Positions 8,741 through 16,878 of a DNA stretch of 64,000 nucleotides are shown here, piece by piece. The position numbers were made by a program, and so were the translations under genes. Below the pieces are notes generated by a model, which had not been told where the DNA came from, searched no databases, and saw only the letters and a list, made by a program, of their open reading frames with translations. Every line of letters starts with the position of its first letter. The first letter of the stretch is position 1. The stretch is from Bradyrhizobium sp. dw_78 (GTDB lineage: Bacteria > Pseudomonadota > Alphaproteobacteria > Rhizobiales > Xanthobacteraceae), in assembly GCF_018449525.1 (NCBI RefSeq), contig NZ_JAAVUS010000003.1, positions 372,001-436,000 of the forward strand, read 5' to 3'.

Positions 8741-9663
8741 GCAAGGCCCTCCGACATTTTCTCGATATCAACGAGCTTCCGACCAGAGAGCTGCGCAACA
8801 TACTCGCGGCCGGCGCCGCCATGAAAGCGAAGCAGAAGGCGCACGAGAAAGCCGAGAGGCCGCTGGAAGGCAAGACCTTGGCGATGATCTTCGAGCGGCC
8901 TTCGACCCGCACCAGGGTGTCGTTCGATGTCGGCATGCGTCAGCTCGGCGGTGAATCGATCATGCTGACCGGTGCGGAAATGCAGCTTGGCCGTGGCGAG
9001 ACCATCGCGGACACGGCGCGGGTGCTGTCGCGTTATGTCGATGCCATCATGATCCGCATTCTCAGCCATGATGCGCTGCTGGAACTCGCTGAATATGCCA
9101 CCGTGCCTGTCATCAACGGGCTGACGCGGCGCTCGCATCCCTGCCAGGTGATGGCGGACCTGATGACGTTCGAGGAACGTCGTGGCCCGATCGAGGGCCG
9201 CACCATCGCGTGGACCGGCGACGACAACAACGTGCTGGCGTCGTGGGCGCATGCGGCGGAGCGGTTCAAATTCACGCTCAACGTCGCGACCCCGCCGCAG
9301 CTGGCGCCGAACAAGGCGATGAAGGACTGGATCAAGGCGACCCAGGCGCAGGTCGTGCTCGGCAATGACCCGGAACAGGCGGTGCGCGGCGCCGATTGCG
9401 TGGTGACCGACACCTGGGTCTCGATGGGCGACAAGGATGGCGAGCATCGTCACAATCTGTTGCGGCCGTACCAGGTCAACGCCAAGCTGATGTCGCTGGC
9501 CAAGCCCGACGCGCTGTTCATGCATTGCCTGCCCGCCCATCGCGGCGAGGAAGTCACCGACGAGGTGATGGACGGCCCGCAATCGGTTGTGTTCGATGAG
9601 GCGGAGAACCGCCTGCATGCGCAAAAGGGCATTCTGGCGTGGTGTCTCGACGTGGTGGCGTAG
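8737..9663 (+). CDS. argF: Ornithine carbamoyltransferase ArgF
   Basis: Catalyses ornithine plus carbamoyl phosphate to citrulline; 308 aa, standard length. The carbamoyl-phosphate motif STRTR is at residues 56-60, SHPCQ near 127, DTWVSMG and HCLPAHRG (about 263-270) mark the ornithine site. Start overlaps the argD stop, giving a coupled argD-argF unit. Confidence 0.97.
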   Translation: MSKALRHFLDINELPTRELRNILAAGAAMKAKQKAHEKAERPLEGKTLAMIFERPSTRTRVSFDVGMRQLGGESIMLTGAEMQLGRGETIADTARVLSRYVDAIMIRILSHDALLELAEYATVPVINGLTRRSHPCQVMADLMTFEERRGPIEGRTIAWTGDDNNVLASWAHAAERFKFTLNVATPPQLAPNKAMKDWIKATQAQVVLGNDPEQAVRGADCVVTDTWVSMGDKDGEHRHNLLRPYQVNAKLMSLAKPDALFMHCLPAHRGEEVTDEVMDGPQSVVFDEAENRLHAQKGILAWCLDVVA

Positions 9664-9778
9664 CCGCCTGCCAAAATGGTTGCCGCCCCGGCCAGGTGAA
9701 GCGCGAACGCGGGACGACGATGATTTGCGCCTTGCCAACCCCTTTCGTTCTGCGCCCATCGACCCCAGATAAAGCGCC

Positions 9779-10780
9779 ATGACCTCGCAATTCCCCGGCA
9801 TCAAGCCCTCCGCTGAAACCCCGATCCGCGCGCCGTCGGCCGTGCCGGTCGACGATGCGGTGCTGCCGTTTGAAGTCGGCGCGCTCGATCTGCGCGGCCG
9901 CCTGACCCGGCTCGGCCCCGCGCTCGATGAGATTCTCACCAAGCACGATTATCCGCCGCCGGTCGGCAAATTGCTCGGCGAGGCGATCGTGCTGGCGACG
10001 CTGCTGGGCTCGGCGCTGAAATTCGACGGCCGCTTCATCCTGCAGACGCAGACCGACGGTCCGGTTTCGTTTTTGATCGTGGACTTCCAGTCGCCGGATC
10101 GCATGCGCGCCTACGCGCGCTATGACGCCAGTCGGCTGAAGGACGGTCAGAATTCTGCTGCGCTGTTGGGAAAGGGCCATCTTGCGATGACCATCGACCA
10201 GGGCCGGGACATGAGCCGCTATCAGGGCCTGGTGGCGCTCGATGGCGGCAATCTGGAAGATGCCGCGCATGAGTATTTTCTGCGCTCCGAGCAGATTCCG
10301 ACCCGGGTGCGGCTTGCGGTCGGCGAGGAATGGCGTGGCGGCGACGGTCCCAAACATCGCTGGCGCGCCGGCGGCATGCTGCTGCAATTTCTGCCGAAGG
10401 CGCCCGACCGGGCGCGGCTACCCGATTTGCATCCGGGCGATGCGCCGGAAGGCACGGTCGCACACATGGTTGAGGAAGACGACGCCTGGATCGAAGGCCA
10501 GTCGCTGATCTCGACCGTCGAGGACATCGAACTGATCGACCCGGATCTGTCCGGCGAGCGGCTGCTCTATCGGCTGTTTCACGAGCGGGGTGTGCGGGTG
10601 TTTTCGCCGTTGCCGTTGCGCGCGCAATGCTCGTGCTCGCGCGATGCGGTGTCGGCGATGCTCGGGAGTTTTGCGCCGCAGGATCGCGCCGACATGGTGA
10701 AGGACGGCAAGGTGGTCGTGACCTGCGAGTTTTGCAGCTCGGTCTATGAATTCACGCCGGACGAAGCCGGCGTGGAGTAG
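9779..10780 (+). CDS. hslO: Redox-regulated chaperone Hsp33
   Basis: Cytosolic holdase activated by oxidation, 333 aa. The C-terminal zinc switch is complete: C284 and C286 (CSC) and C316 and C319 (CEFC). The N-terminal domain includes LLGEAIVLATLLGSALKF and a GAP-type GGMLLQFLP stretch typical of the family. Lies 115 bp downstream of argF with no terminator seen, so likely cotranscribed; argD-argF-hslO is a recurrent order in this bacterial group. Confidence 0.95.
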   Translation: MTSQFPGIKPSAETPIRAPSAVPVDDAVLPFEVGALDLRGRLTRLGPALDEILTKHDYPPPVGKLLGEAIVLATLLGSALKFDGRFILQTQTDGPVSFLIVDFQSPDRMRAYARYDASRLKDGQNSAALLGKGHLAMTIDQGRDMSRYQGLVALDGGNLEDAAHEYFLRSEQIPTRVRLAVGEEWRGGDGPKHRWRAGGMLLQFLPKAPDRARLPDLHPGDAPEGTVAHMVEEDDAWIEGQSLISTVEDIELIDPDLSGERLLYRLFHERGVRVFSPLPLRAQCSCSRDAVSAMLGSFAPQDRADMVKDGKVVVTCEFCSSVYEFTPDEAGVE

Positions 10781-11491
10781 CCCTTGCAGGCCGGTCCACA
10801 TTCACCGGTTGGGCTGCAGCGTCCTTCTCGACGAGAGTACGATCGATACGCGTAAGTTCCCTCGCCAGGTCCCGCCACCGCGAGCGAAAGCGGTCCTCCG
10901 ATAATTTCGGAAATTCCGAATTTCGGTTGACGGCCGGGTAGAAACAGGAATATTGCGATTCAGTCCCGCCTCGATACAGAGGGGCGCTTCGCGGTCGTCA
11001 CGAACGTTGGGAGCGGGATGCGATGGACGCGACAGGCCGGAAGACGAACGGCACTGACGCGGACGGCGAAGTCGTGTGGTCCTGACGCCCCGACGCTGGC
11101 GTCAAGTCGGTGACAATGCTTCGCATTGCACTGACGACGGTGACAATAAAGCCCGGTCACCGGGGAGAGCACGAAGGAAACCGTTAAAACCATTGCGCGG
11201 GGAATGCCGCGTGAACGGCGGCACACCTGTGGCGACTAACTCGTGTGCTTTTTATTTTGCACACGGGGCTATGGGTGCGGCGCGCACCCGGCATTCCCTG
11301 CGCCCTCTCTTGAGGGTCGCCTGCGCCCTCTGAATTCAGGAGGGCAGAATGTTTCCGGAAAAACTCGCGCGAATGCGCGGCGAGATCATCCAGTCATGTC
11401 CGCAAACGATGCGCTGTTAAAAATCCTGTGCGATACGTGTGCGGAGCGCGTTTCAATCCCTCCCCCGCGAGCGGAACGGAGCAAGGTGTAG
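10781..11491. repeat. Structured 0.7-kb gap, probable dispersed Bradyrhizobium repeat
   Basis: No gene is supported. Nested inverted repeats are clear from about 11195 to 11305: GGGAATGCCG (11200-11209) pairs with CGGCATTCCC (11289-11298) and encloses CGTGTGC/GCACACG (11242-11248/11259-11265) and GGGTGC/GCACCC (11273-11278/11284-11289). The wording around 11070-11330 (GACGCTGGCGTCAAGTCGG, GGCATTCCCTGCGCCCTCT) is, from memory, a stretch recurring between genes in many Bradyrhizobium genomes. Small ORFs here on both strands are best read as repeat, not genes. Confidence 0.55.
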
Positions 11492-11884
11492 CTAATTCAA
11501 CACCCGCCTGTTGTCGGGACTGTCGAGCGAGAAGGTCGGCACCTCGATCTCGAAACGCTCGCCGCTTTCGCTGACCATCTGATAGCGTCCGGTCATGAAT
11601 CCCGATGTGGTCGGAAGCGGCACGCCGCTGGTATATTCGAAGCGTTCGCCCGGGGCGAGCACGGGCTGCTCGCCGACCACGCCTTCGCCGCGAACCTCCT
11701 GTTTGCGGCCTGATGCATCGGTGATGATCCAGTGCCGCGTGTGCAGTTGCACCGTCTCTTCACCGGAATTGGTGATGACGACGGTGTAGGACCAGAAATA
11801 TTGGGATCGTTCGGCCGACGAGCGCTCCGGCATGAAGTTCGGCTCGACGGTGACTTCGATCTGACGGGTAATGGCGCGGTACAT
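11492..11884 (-). CDS. apaG: ApaG domain protein (Co2+/Mg2+ efflux family)
   Basis: Small fibronectin-III-like beta-sandwich protein, 130 aa, the normal ApaG length. Hallmarks are FWSYTVVITNSGEETVQL, HWIITDASG, GEGVVGEQPVL and the GFMTGRYQM stretch near the C-terminus. The family is linked to divalent metal tolerance and diadenosine polyphosphate metabolism, but its biochemical role is not settled. Monocistronic on the minus strand, about 350 bp from the divergent opgC. Confidence 0.95.
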   Translation of the reverse strand: MYRAITRQIEVTVEPNFMPERSSAERSQYFWSYTVVITNSGEETVQLHTRHWIITDASGRKQEVRGEGVVGEQPVLAPGERFEYTSGVPLPTTSGFMTGRYQMVSESGERFEIEVPTFSLDSPDNRRVLN

Positions 11885-12235
11885 CTGGGTTCAACTTTCG
11901 GAAAATCGGACGATATCATACCGAAAAAATCCGGCGGGACCAATCGCATACGGCGCCGGCGGCGTCATCCGCAATCGCCGTTTGAACATAGTTTAAGTCC
12001 AAGGATGAAGCGTGTTTCCCGGAGCAGGATTTCAATTGAGTTGAATCATACTCGTCGTCCATCTTCTTGTTTGAGCATGATCTTTTCGGAAAACCGGTGC
12101 CCACTTTTCCGGATCGTGCTCTACCGTTAAAGCCGCGTAACTTGCCTGGGACCGCAGGGCCGGTACTATTCGTTGGTACGGTCTTTCGGGCTGCGTGAAG
12201 TGCGCAAAAAGCCACCTTGTTTCAACCGGTTCCAG
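11885..12235. other. apaG-opgC divergent gap with module A repeat
   Basis: Carries promoters for apaG (minus) and opgC (plus), neither clearly recognisable. The middle is taken by module A copy 2 (12073-12123), preceded by an AT-rich stretch with ATTTCAATTGAGTTGAAT at about 12029-12046. No gene is seen. Confidence 0.5.
12073..12123. repeat. Dispersed palindromic repeat, module A copy 2
   Basis: Arms GAGCATGATC (12073-12082) and GATCGTGCTC (12112-12121) differ from copy 1 at 6284-6337 by only a few bases and keep pairing through a G-T wobble. Shared interior: CTTTTCGGAAAAC and CCACTTTTCCGG. Confidence 0.8.
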
Positions 12236-13489
12236 ATGACGTCGGTTGCCGATCGAATTGCCGGACCACCGCTCGCGGCTGCGCGAGATGTCCCGCTGGC
12301 GCAGGCCGAGGCGGCGCCGGCGATTCCGCGTTCCGCGGTCAGCGAGCGTGAGCTGCGGCTCGATCTGTTCCGCGGCCTCGCTCTGTGGCTGATCTTCATC
12401 GATCATCTGCCGTCCAATTTTCTGACCTGGTTCACGATCCGCAATTACGGCTTCAGCGACGCCACCGAAATATTCATTTTCATTTCCGGCTATACCGCTT
12501 CATTCGTATACGGCCGAGCCATGCGCGAGGCCGGCTTCGTGGTCGCGACCGCGCGCATCCTGCGGCGGGTCTGGCAGATCTATGTCGCGCATGTGTTTCT
12601 GTTCACGATCTTCCTCGCGGAGATTTCCTACGTCGCGACCAGCTTCGAGAACCCGCTCTATAGCGAAGAGATGGGAATCATGGATTTTCTCAAGCAGCCG
12701 GATGTCACCATCGTCGAGGCGCTGCTGTTGCGATTCCGGCCCGTCAACATGGACGTGCTGCCGCTTTATATCGTGCTGATGCTGTTTCTGCCGTTCATCC
12801 TGTGGCTGATGAAATGGAAAGCGGACCTGACGCTGGCGTTGTCGGTCCTGCTCTACGCCGTCACCTGGCAGTACGACCTGTCGCTGTCGGCCTACCCGAA
12901 CGGCGTCTGGGCCTTCAATCCGTTTGCCTGGCAATTGCTGTTCGTGTTCGGCGTCTGGTGTGCGCAGGGAGGCGCCAAGCGGATGTCGCGCATCCTGGCC
13001 TCGCCCGTCACGTTATGGATTTCGCTGGCCTATCTGCTCGCCGCGTTCTACGTCACGCTGACCTGGTATGTTCCGCAGATGAACCATCTGATGCCGCGCT
13101 GGCTCGAGCAATGGATGTATCCCATCGATAAGACCGATCTTGACGTGTTGAGATTTGCGCATTTTCTGGCTCTGGCGGCCGTTGCCGTGCGGTTTCTGCC
13201 GAAAGACTGGTCCGGACTTAGATCACCCTGGCTGCGTCCGCTGATCCTGTGCGGTCAGCATTCGCTGGAAATCTTCTGCCTCGGCGTGTTTCTGGCATTC
13301 GCGGGGTACTTCATCCTGGCCGAGATCTCCGGCGGCGCCGTGCTGCATTTCGTCGTCAGCGTGACCGGAATCCTGATCATGTCCGGCGCGGCGTGGCTTT
13401 TTTCGTGGTACAAACATTCGGCCGACAAGAATGCGTCGCGGACGAAAAGCCCCATTGGTAACGCCGATCTGGCGGGGGGAAGTTTATGA
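12236..13489 (+). CDS. opgC: OpgC family membrane acyltransferase
   Basis: Integral membrane protein (417 aa, about ten spans) of the OpgC family, which adds succinyl groups to osmoregulated periplasmic glucans. The opening LRLDLFRGLALWLIFIDHLP is the family signature, with D and H as likely functional residues; TEIFIFISGYTASFVYGRA follows. ATG 12236 is chosen; an in-frame GTG 21 codons upstream lacks a ribosome site. The stop overlaps the next gene (ATGA), so an opgC-SGNH-SGNH operon is likely. The two secreted SGNH proteins may act on the same glucans (inference). Confidence 0.9.
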   Translation: MTSVADRIAGPPLAAARDVPLAQAEAAPAIPRSAVSERELRLDLFRGLALWLIFIDHLPSNFLTWFTIRNYGFSDATEIFIFISGYTASFVYGRAMREAGFVVATARILRRVWQIYVAHVFLFTIFLAEISYVATSFENPLYSEEMGIMDFLKQPDVTIVEALLLRFRPVNMDVLPLYIVLMLFLPFILWLMKWKADLTLALSVLLYAVTWQYDLSLSAYPNGVWAFNPFAWQLLFVFGVWCAQGGAKRMSRILASPVTLWISLAYLLAAFYVTLTWYVPQMNHLMPRWLEQWMYPIDKTDLDVLRFAHFLALAAVAVRFLPKDWSGLRSPWLRPLILCGQHSLEIFCLGVFLAFAGYFILAEISGGAVLHFVVSVTGILIMSGAAWLFSWYKHSADKNASRTKSPIGNADLAGGSL

Positions 13490-14352
13490 GGTTCAACTCG
13501 GGAGCGATCCTGGCGCTCGTGCTGCTGGCCGGCCTGTTGGCCGCGACTTCCGGACGCGCCGACGATGCTTCTCAAGCTGTCCCGCAAGCTAAATCAGAGG
13601 ATAACGCGCGAGCTAATTCTCAGGATAAATCTCAAGACAATTCTCAAACTAAATCCCAAGATGGATTCCATGATGGATCTCAAGTCTGCGATGTCCCGGA
13701 CTATCTGCTCAAAAGCGACAGCGCATTGCCCAAGGTCGCGGATGCTATAAAAAATGGCCATACGCTGGATATTCTCGTGATCGGCAGCCGGTCGTCGACC
13801 ATCAACGCGTCGGAAGCCAGCGCCTACCCGGCCCGATTGCAGGCGATCCTGACCGAAAAATTGCCGGCGGTTACGGTTAACGTCTCCGTAGAATTACGGG
13901 CCAAGAATACGGCGGAGGAGATGGCCGCCGAATTGCCCAAGCTGATGGAGGACAAGAAGCCCGCCTTGGTGATCTGGCAGACCGGCACCGTCGATGCGAT
14001 GCGCTCCGTCGATCCCGACGATTTTCGCGGCGCTGTCGATGAAGGCGTTATTGCCTTGCAAAAGGCGGGAGCCGACGTCATTTTAATGAATCTGCAGTAT
14101 AGCCCGCGCACGGAAACGATGATTTCCGCGCCGCCATACCTAGATAATATGCGTGTGGTGGCGCAGCAGTATGACATCCCGCTGTTCGACCGGTTTGCCA
14201 TCATGCGTCAATGGAATGACTCGGGAGATTTCGACTTTTTCAGCGCCTCGCACGGCCTCGATCTGGCGAAGCGCGTTCACGACTGTCTAGGCCGCGCGTT
14301 GTCCAGCTTTGTGCTCGACGCAGCCCGCATCAATGCGGTCCAGCAGAATTAG
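13486..14352 (+). CDS. Secreted SGNH-hydrolase-like protein, probably inactive
   Basis: 288 aa with signal peptide (cut near residue 25) and a 4-residue tandem repeat linker (about 45-66). The fold follows the SGNH neighbour downstream: IGSRSST (99-105) for the Ser block, WQTGTVDAM (164-172) for the Asn block and ASHGLD (254-259) for the last block. Compared with that paralogue the block II Gly run is lost, the block III Asn is Val, and the terminal D-G-L-H reads H-G-L-D, so the catalytic Asp and His are exchanged. This suggests a pseudoenzyme or a changed mechanism. Overlaps opgC by 4 bp and is followed by the intact paralogue 12 bp later. Confidence 0.75.
   Translation: MRFNSGAILALVLLAGLLAATSGRADDASQAVPQAKSEDNARANSQDKSQDNSQTKSQDGFHDGSQVCDVPDYLLKSDSALPKVADAIKNGHTLDILVIGSRSSTINASEASAYPARLQAILTEKLPAVTVNVSVELRAKNTAEEMAAELPKLMEDKKPALVIWQTGTVDAMRSVDPDDFRGAVDEGVIALQKAGADVILMNLQYSPRTETMISAPPYLDNMRVVAQQYDIPLFDRFAIMRQWNDSGDFDFFSASHGLDLAKRVHDCLGRALSSFVLDAARINAVQQN
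13618..13683 (+). repeat. 12-bp tandem repeat encoding (SQDx)n linker
   Basis: Five and a half units of 12 bp: TCTCAGGATAAA, TCTCAAGACAAT, TCTCAAACTAAA, TCCCAAGATGGA, TTCCATGATGGA, then TCTCAAG. They encode SQDK, SQDN, SQTK, SQDG, FHDG, SQ. The stretch is AT-rich compared with the flanks, and the repeated units invite slippage, so linker length may vary between strains. Confidence 0.85.
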
Positions 14353-14364
14353 GATACAGCGTTA

Positions 14365-15378
14365 ATGAGTTTTAACCGCCCTTTTCCTGCAATGAAATCG
14401 TTGGCCGTGCCCGCCGTGGCGGCGCTTGTGCTGTCGGTGGCTGTGTTGATGCTGCCGGCGCGAGCCCAGGCCGCCCAGCAGGCTGTTTCAGCCGGCGGCT
14501 TGACGTCCGAAGCCGTCAAGACGACGGTGGCCCAAACCACTGGCGCAGGCAATGTTGCCTCCGTCAGTCAGGCCAGTCCGGCGCCGCCGAACAGCATCGC
14601 CGGCAAGGCGATCGAGAAGGCGAAGGAAATTGCGAAATCCGCGGGCGACATTTTCAGCCGCGTGCCCTGCCTGCCGCCGAAAGGCGTTCAATCGACGGGA
14701 TCGCTGCCGCATGTGGCGGCCAAGCTGGCATCGGGACAGCCGGTGGTGATCGTGGCGTTCGGATCGTCGTCGACGCAGGGGTACGGCTCGTCGTCGCCGG
14801 AGTTCTCTTATCCCAGCCGGCTCGCCGCGCGATTGCACCGGCAGTATCCGGGCGCGGATATCACCGTCCTCAATCGCGGCGTGGGCGGCGAGGATGCGCC
14901 CGAAATGATGAAGCGGTTCCAGACTTCGGTGATCGATGCCAAGCCGGATATGGTGATCTGGCAGGTCGGCACCAACGCCGTGCTGCGCAATCTCGATCCG
15001 GGGGAGACGCAAAAACTGGTCGATGACGGCGTTGCGCGCATTCAGGCGGCCGGCGCCGACGTGGTGCTGGTCGATCCGCAATATTCTCCGAGGGTGTATG
15101 AGCGCGCGGAAAGCGCGAGCCGGGTGGTCAGGATGCTGAAGAGGGTCGCCGAACTGCATCATGTCGGTATTTTCCCGCGCTTCGAGGTGATGCGCGAATG
15201 GCATGATCAACAGGCGCTTCCCGTCGACAGTTTTGTGATTGCCGACGGCCTGCACATGAATGACTGGGGCTATGCCTGCTTTGCCCAGTTGCTCGGCGAC
15301 GACATCATCAAATCGGTCGGCCAGATCAAGCTCGGCGTCAATGTGCCGTCCACCGTGCAGAAATATCGGCCGATGTAA
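14365..15378 (+). CDS. Secreted SGNH/GDSL hydrolase
   Basis: 337-aa exported protein; the signal peptide ends near AQA (residue 36) and an Ala/Val-rich linker of about 60 residues follows. All four SGNH blocks are present: Ser in FGSSSTQGYG (132-141), Gly in RGVGGE (171-176), Asn204 in QVGTN and the D294-G-L-H297 pair near the C-terminus. An esterase or acyltransferase acting on envelope glycans is likely; the opgC operon context points to glucan substituents. ATG 14365 follows AGGA by 10 bp; an ATG nine codons later is an alternative. Confidence 0.85.
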   Translation: MSFNRPFPAMKSLAVPAVAALVLSVAVLMLPARAQAAQQAVSAGGLTSEAVKTTVAQTTGAGNVASVSQASPAPPNSIAGKAIEKAKEIAKSAGDIFSRVPCLPPKGVQSTGSLPHVAAKLASGQPVVIVAFGSSSTQGYGSSSPEFSYPSRLAARLHRQYPGADITVLNRGVGGEDAPEMMKRFQTSVIDAKPDMVIWQVGTNAVLRNLDPGETQKLVDDGVARIQAAGADVVLVDPQYSPRVYERAESASRVVRMLKRVAELHHVGIFPRFEVMREWHDQQALPVDSFVIADGLHMNDWGYACFAQLLGDDIIKSVGQIKLGVNVPSTVQKYRPM

Positions 15379-15383
15379 GTTTT

Positions 15384-15424
15384 GTCATTCCGGGTCTGGT
15401 GCTTACGCACCATCCCGGAATGAC
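15384..15424. terminator. Strong bidirectional hairpin between SGNH gene and metZ
   Basis: GTCATTCCGGG (15384-15394) pairs perfectly with CCCGGAATGAC (15414-15424); inside, TGGTGC (15397-15402) pairs with GCACCA (15407-15412) around a TTAC loop. It sits between two convergent stops (15378 and 15452). No long T tract follows on either strand, so termination would rely on stem strength. The outer arms are a palindrome type widespread in rhizobial intergenic DNA. Confidence 0.65.
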
Positions 15425-15451
15425 AGGTCAGATTGTGTCGCGCAGGCTGAG

Positions 15452-16648
15452 TCACGCCTTTTCCAGCGCCGACTGCAAATCCTCGATCAAATCGTCGCGG
15501 TGCTCGAGGCCGGCGGAGAGCCGGATGAAGCCTTCGCTGATGCCGAGTTCGGCGCGGGCCTCCGGCGTCAGACGTTGATGCGTGGTGGTCGCCGGATGGG
15601 TGACAAGGCTCTTGGCGTCGCCGAGATTGTTTGAAATCCGCGCGATCTTCAAGGCATTGAGTGCGCGGAATGCCGCCGCCTTGCCGCCCTTGACCTCGAA
15701 GCCAACCAGCGTCGAGCCGCCGCGCATCTGCTTCTTTACGGTCGCCGCCTGCGGATGATCGGCGCGGCCCGGATAGATCAGCCGCGAGATTTTCGGATGC
15801 TTTGCCAGCACGTCGGCGATCGCGGCCGCGGTTTCGGTCTGCGCGCGGACCCGGACTGCCAGCGTCTCCAATCCCTTCACCATCACCCATGCGTTGAACG
15901 GCGATATCGACGGGCCGGTCTGGCGCAGGAAATTGTGGATGTGCTCGGCAATGAACGCCTCCGACGACAGGATGATGCCGCCGAGGCAGCGGCCCTGGCC
16001 GTCGATATGCTTGGTTGCCGAATACACCACGACATCGGCGCCGAGCGACAGCGGGCTCTGCCAGATCGGCGTCGCAAACACGTTGTCGACGATCAGCCGC
16101 GCGCCGCCTTGATGCGCGATCTCGGCGATGGCGGTGATGTCGAGCACGTCGAGTGTCGGATTGGTCGGGCTCTCCAGGAAACAGGTCCTGGTGTTCGGCC
16201 GCATCGCCTTCTGCCACTGATCGAGATCGAGGCCGTCGACCAGGGTCGATTGAATGCCGTAGCGCGGCAGCAGATCCTCCACCACGTAACGGCACGATCC
16301 GAACATCGCCTTGGAGGCCACGACATGATCGCCGGCCTTCAGCGGGGCGAGAATAGCCGTCGTCACCGCGGCCATGCCGGTCGCGGTCGCGCGCGCGGCT
16401 TCCGCGCCTTCGAGCTCGATCATGCGGCGCTCGAACATCGCAATATTGGGGTTGGAAAAGCGCGAATAGAGATAGCCCGGTTCTTCGCCCTTGAACCGCG
16501 CCTCGCACTGCTCGGCGCTGTCATAGACGAAGCCCTGGGTCAGAAACAGCGCTTCGGACGTTTCGCCGAATTCCGAACGGATCGTGCCGGAATGGACCAG
16601 CCGGGTTTCGGGACGATAGCGGGCGGTGGGAGAGTTGCTTTCAGACAT
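15452..16648 (-). CDS. metZ: O-succinylhomoserine sulfhydrylase MetZ
   Basis: PLP enzyme of the Cys/Met metabolism family (398 aa) that joins O-succinylhomoserine and sulfide to homocysteine in methionine synthesis. Visible: ETRLVHSG near the N-terminus, SRFSNPN, the PLP Lys in YSATKHIDGQGR, and GGSTLVGFEVKGG. The start MSESNS at 16648 has GGAGG 5 bp upstream; the frame extends 25 codons further but runs into the riboswitch terminator. Control by the SAM-II riboswitch just upstream supports the methionine assignment. Confidence 0.95.
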   Translation of the reverse strand: MSESNSPTARYRPETRLVHSGTIRSEFGETSEALFLTQGFVYDSAEQCEARFKGEEPGYLYSRFSNPNIAMFERRMIELEGAEAARATATGMAAVTTAILAPLKAGDHVVASKAMFGSCRYVVEDLLPRYGIQSTLVDGLDLDQWQKAMRPNTRTCFLESPTNPTLDVLDITAIAEIAHQGGARLIVDNVFATPIWQSPLSLGADVVVYSATKHIDGQGRCLGGIILSSEAFIAEHIHNFLRQTGPSISPFNAWVMVKGLETLAVRVRAQTETAAAIADVLAKHPKISRLIYPGRADHPQAATVKKQMRGGSTLVGFEVKGGKAAAFRALNALKIARISNNLGDAKSLVTHPATTTHQRLTPEARAELGISEGFIRLSAGLEHRDDLIEDLQSALEKA

Positions 16649-16683
16649 GTGACCTCCATCGTGGCCACCTCGAAAATGGCCAC

Positions 16684-16737
16684 AAAAAAACCGGCCTGGA
16701 AAACTCCAACGGGCCGGGATCACGCATGTCCCCGGCC
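16684..16737 (-). terminator. Riboswitch expression platform: terminator and antiterminator for metZ
   Basis: Read on the minus strand, CCGGCC (16712-16717) pairs with GGCCGG (16691-16696), with TGGA/TCCA pairing inside, and is followed by seven T (16684-16690): an intrinsic terminator. Its 5' arm can instead pair, as CCCGGCC (16712-16718), with GGCCGGG (16731-16737), which directly follows the aptamer. The two structures exclude each other, the layout of a transcriptional switch. A further GTGGCCA/TGGCCAC dyad lies between terminator and metZ ribosome site. Confidence 0.8.
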
Positions 16738-16792
16738 TGTTTAGCTATTTATTTAACGTGGCTGCAAGCCGGCCGGCTCAAATCACCACGGG
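16736..16792 (-). ncRNA. SAM-II riboswitch aptamer
   Basis: The minus strand carries the SAM-II consensus in order: P1 arm CGTGG (16786-16790), TGATTTG (16779-16785), GCTTGCA (16763-16769), P1 arm CCACG (16757-16761), TTAAATAAA (16748-16756) and TAGCTAAA (16740-16747). Loop bases GCCGGCC can form the pseudoknot with the 3' AGGCC. The 3' pseudoknot strand overlaps the antiterminator arm, so SAM binding should free the terminator and lower metZ. SAM-II is known mainly from alphaproteobacterial methionine genes. Confidence 0.9.
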
Positions 16793-16878
16793 ATAAGTTA
16801 TGCTCTTATTCCGTCGTGCCCTTTTCGTCAAGACGGCCATCGGATAACGGATTAAAAGCTGTATTTCCAGCGTCTGGC

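Noticed and set aside
10960..11333. Two short ORFs (88 and 85 codons) in the hslO-apaG gap
   Set aside because: They lie over nested inverted repeats and a repeat-like sequence; no ribosome sites and no recognisable product.
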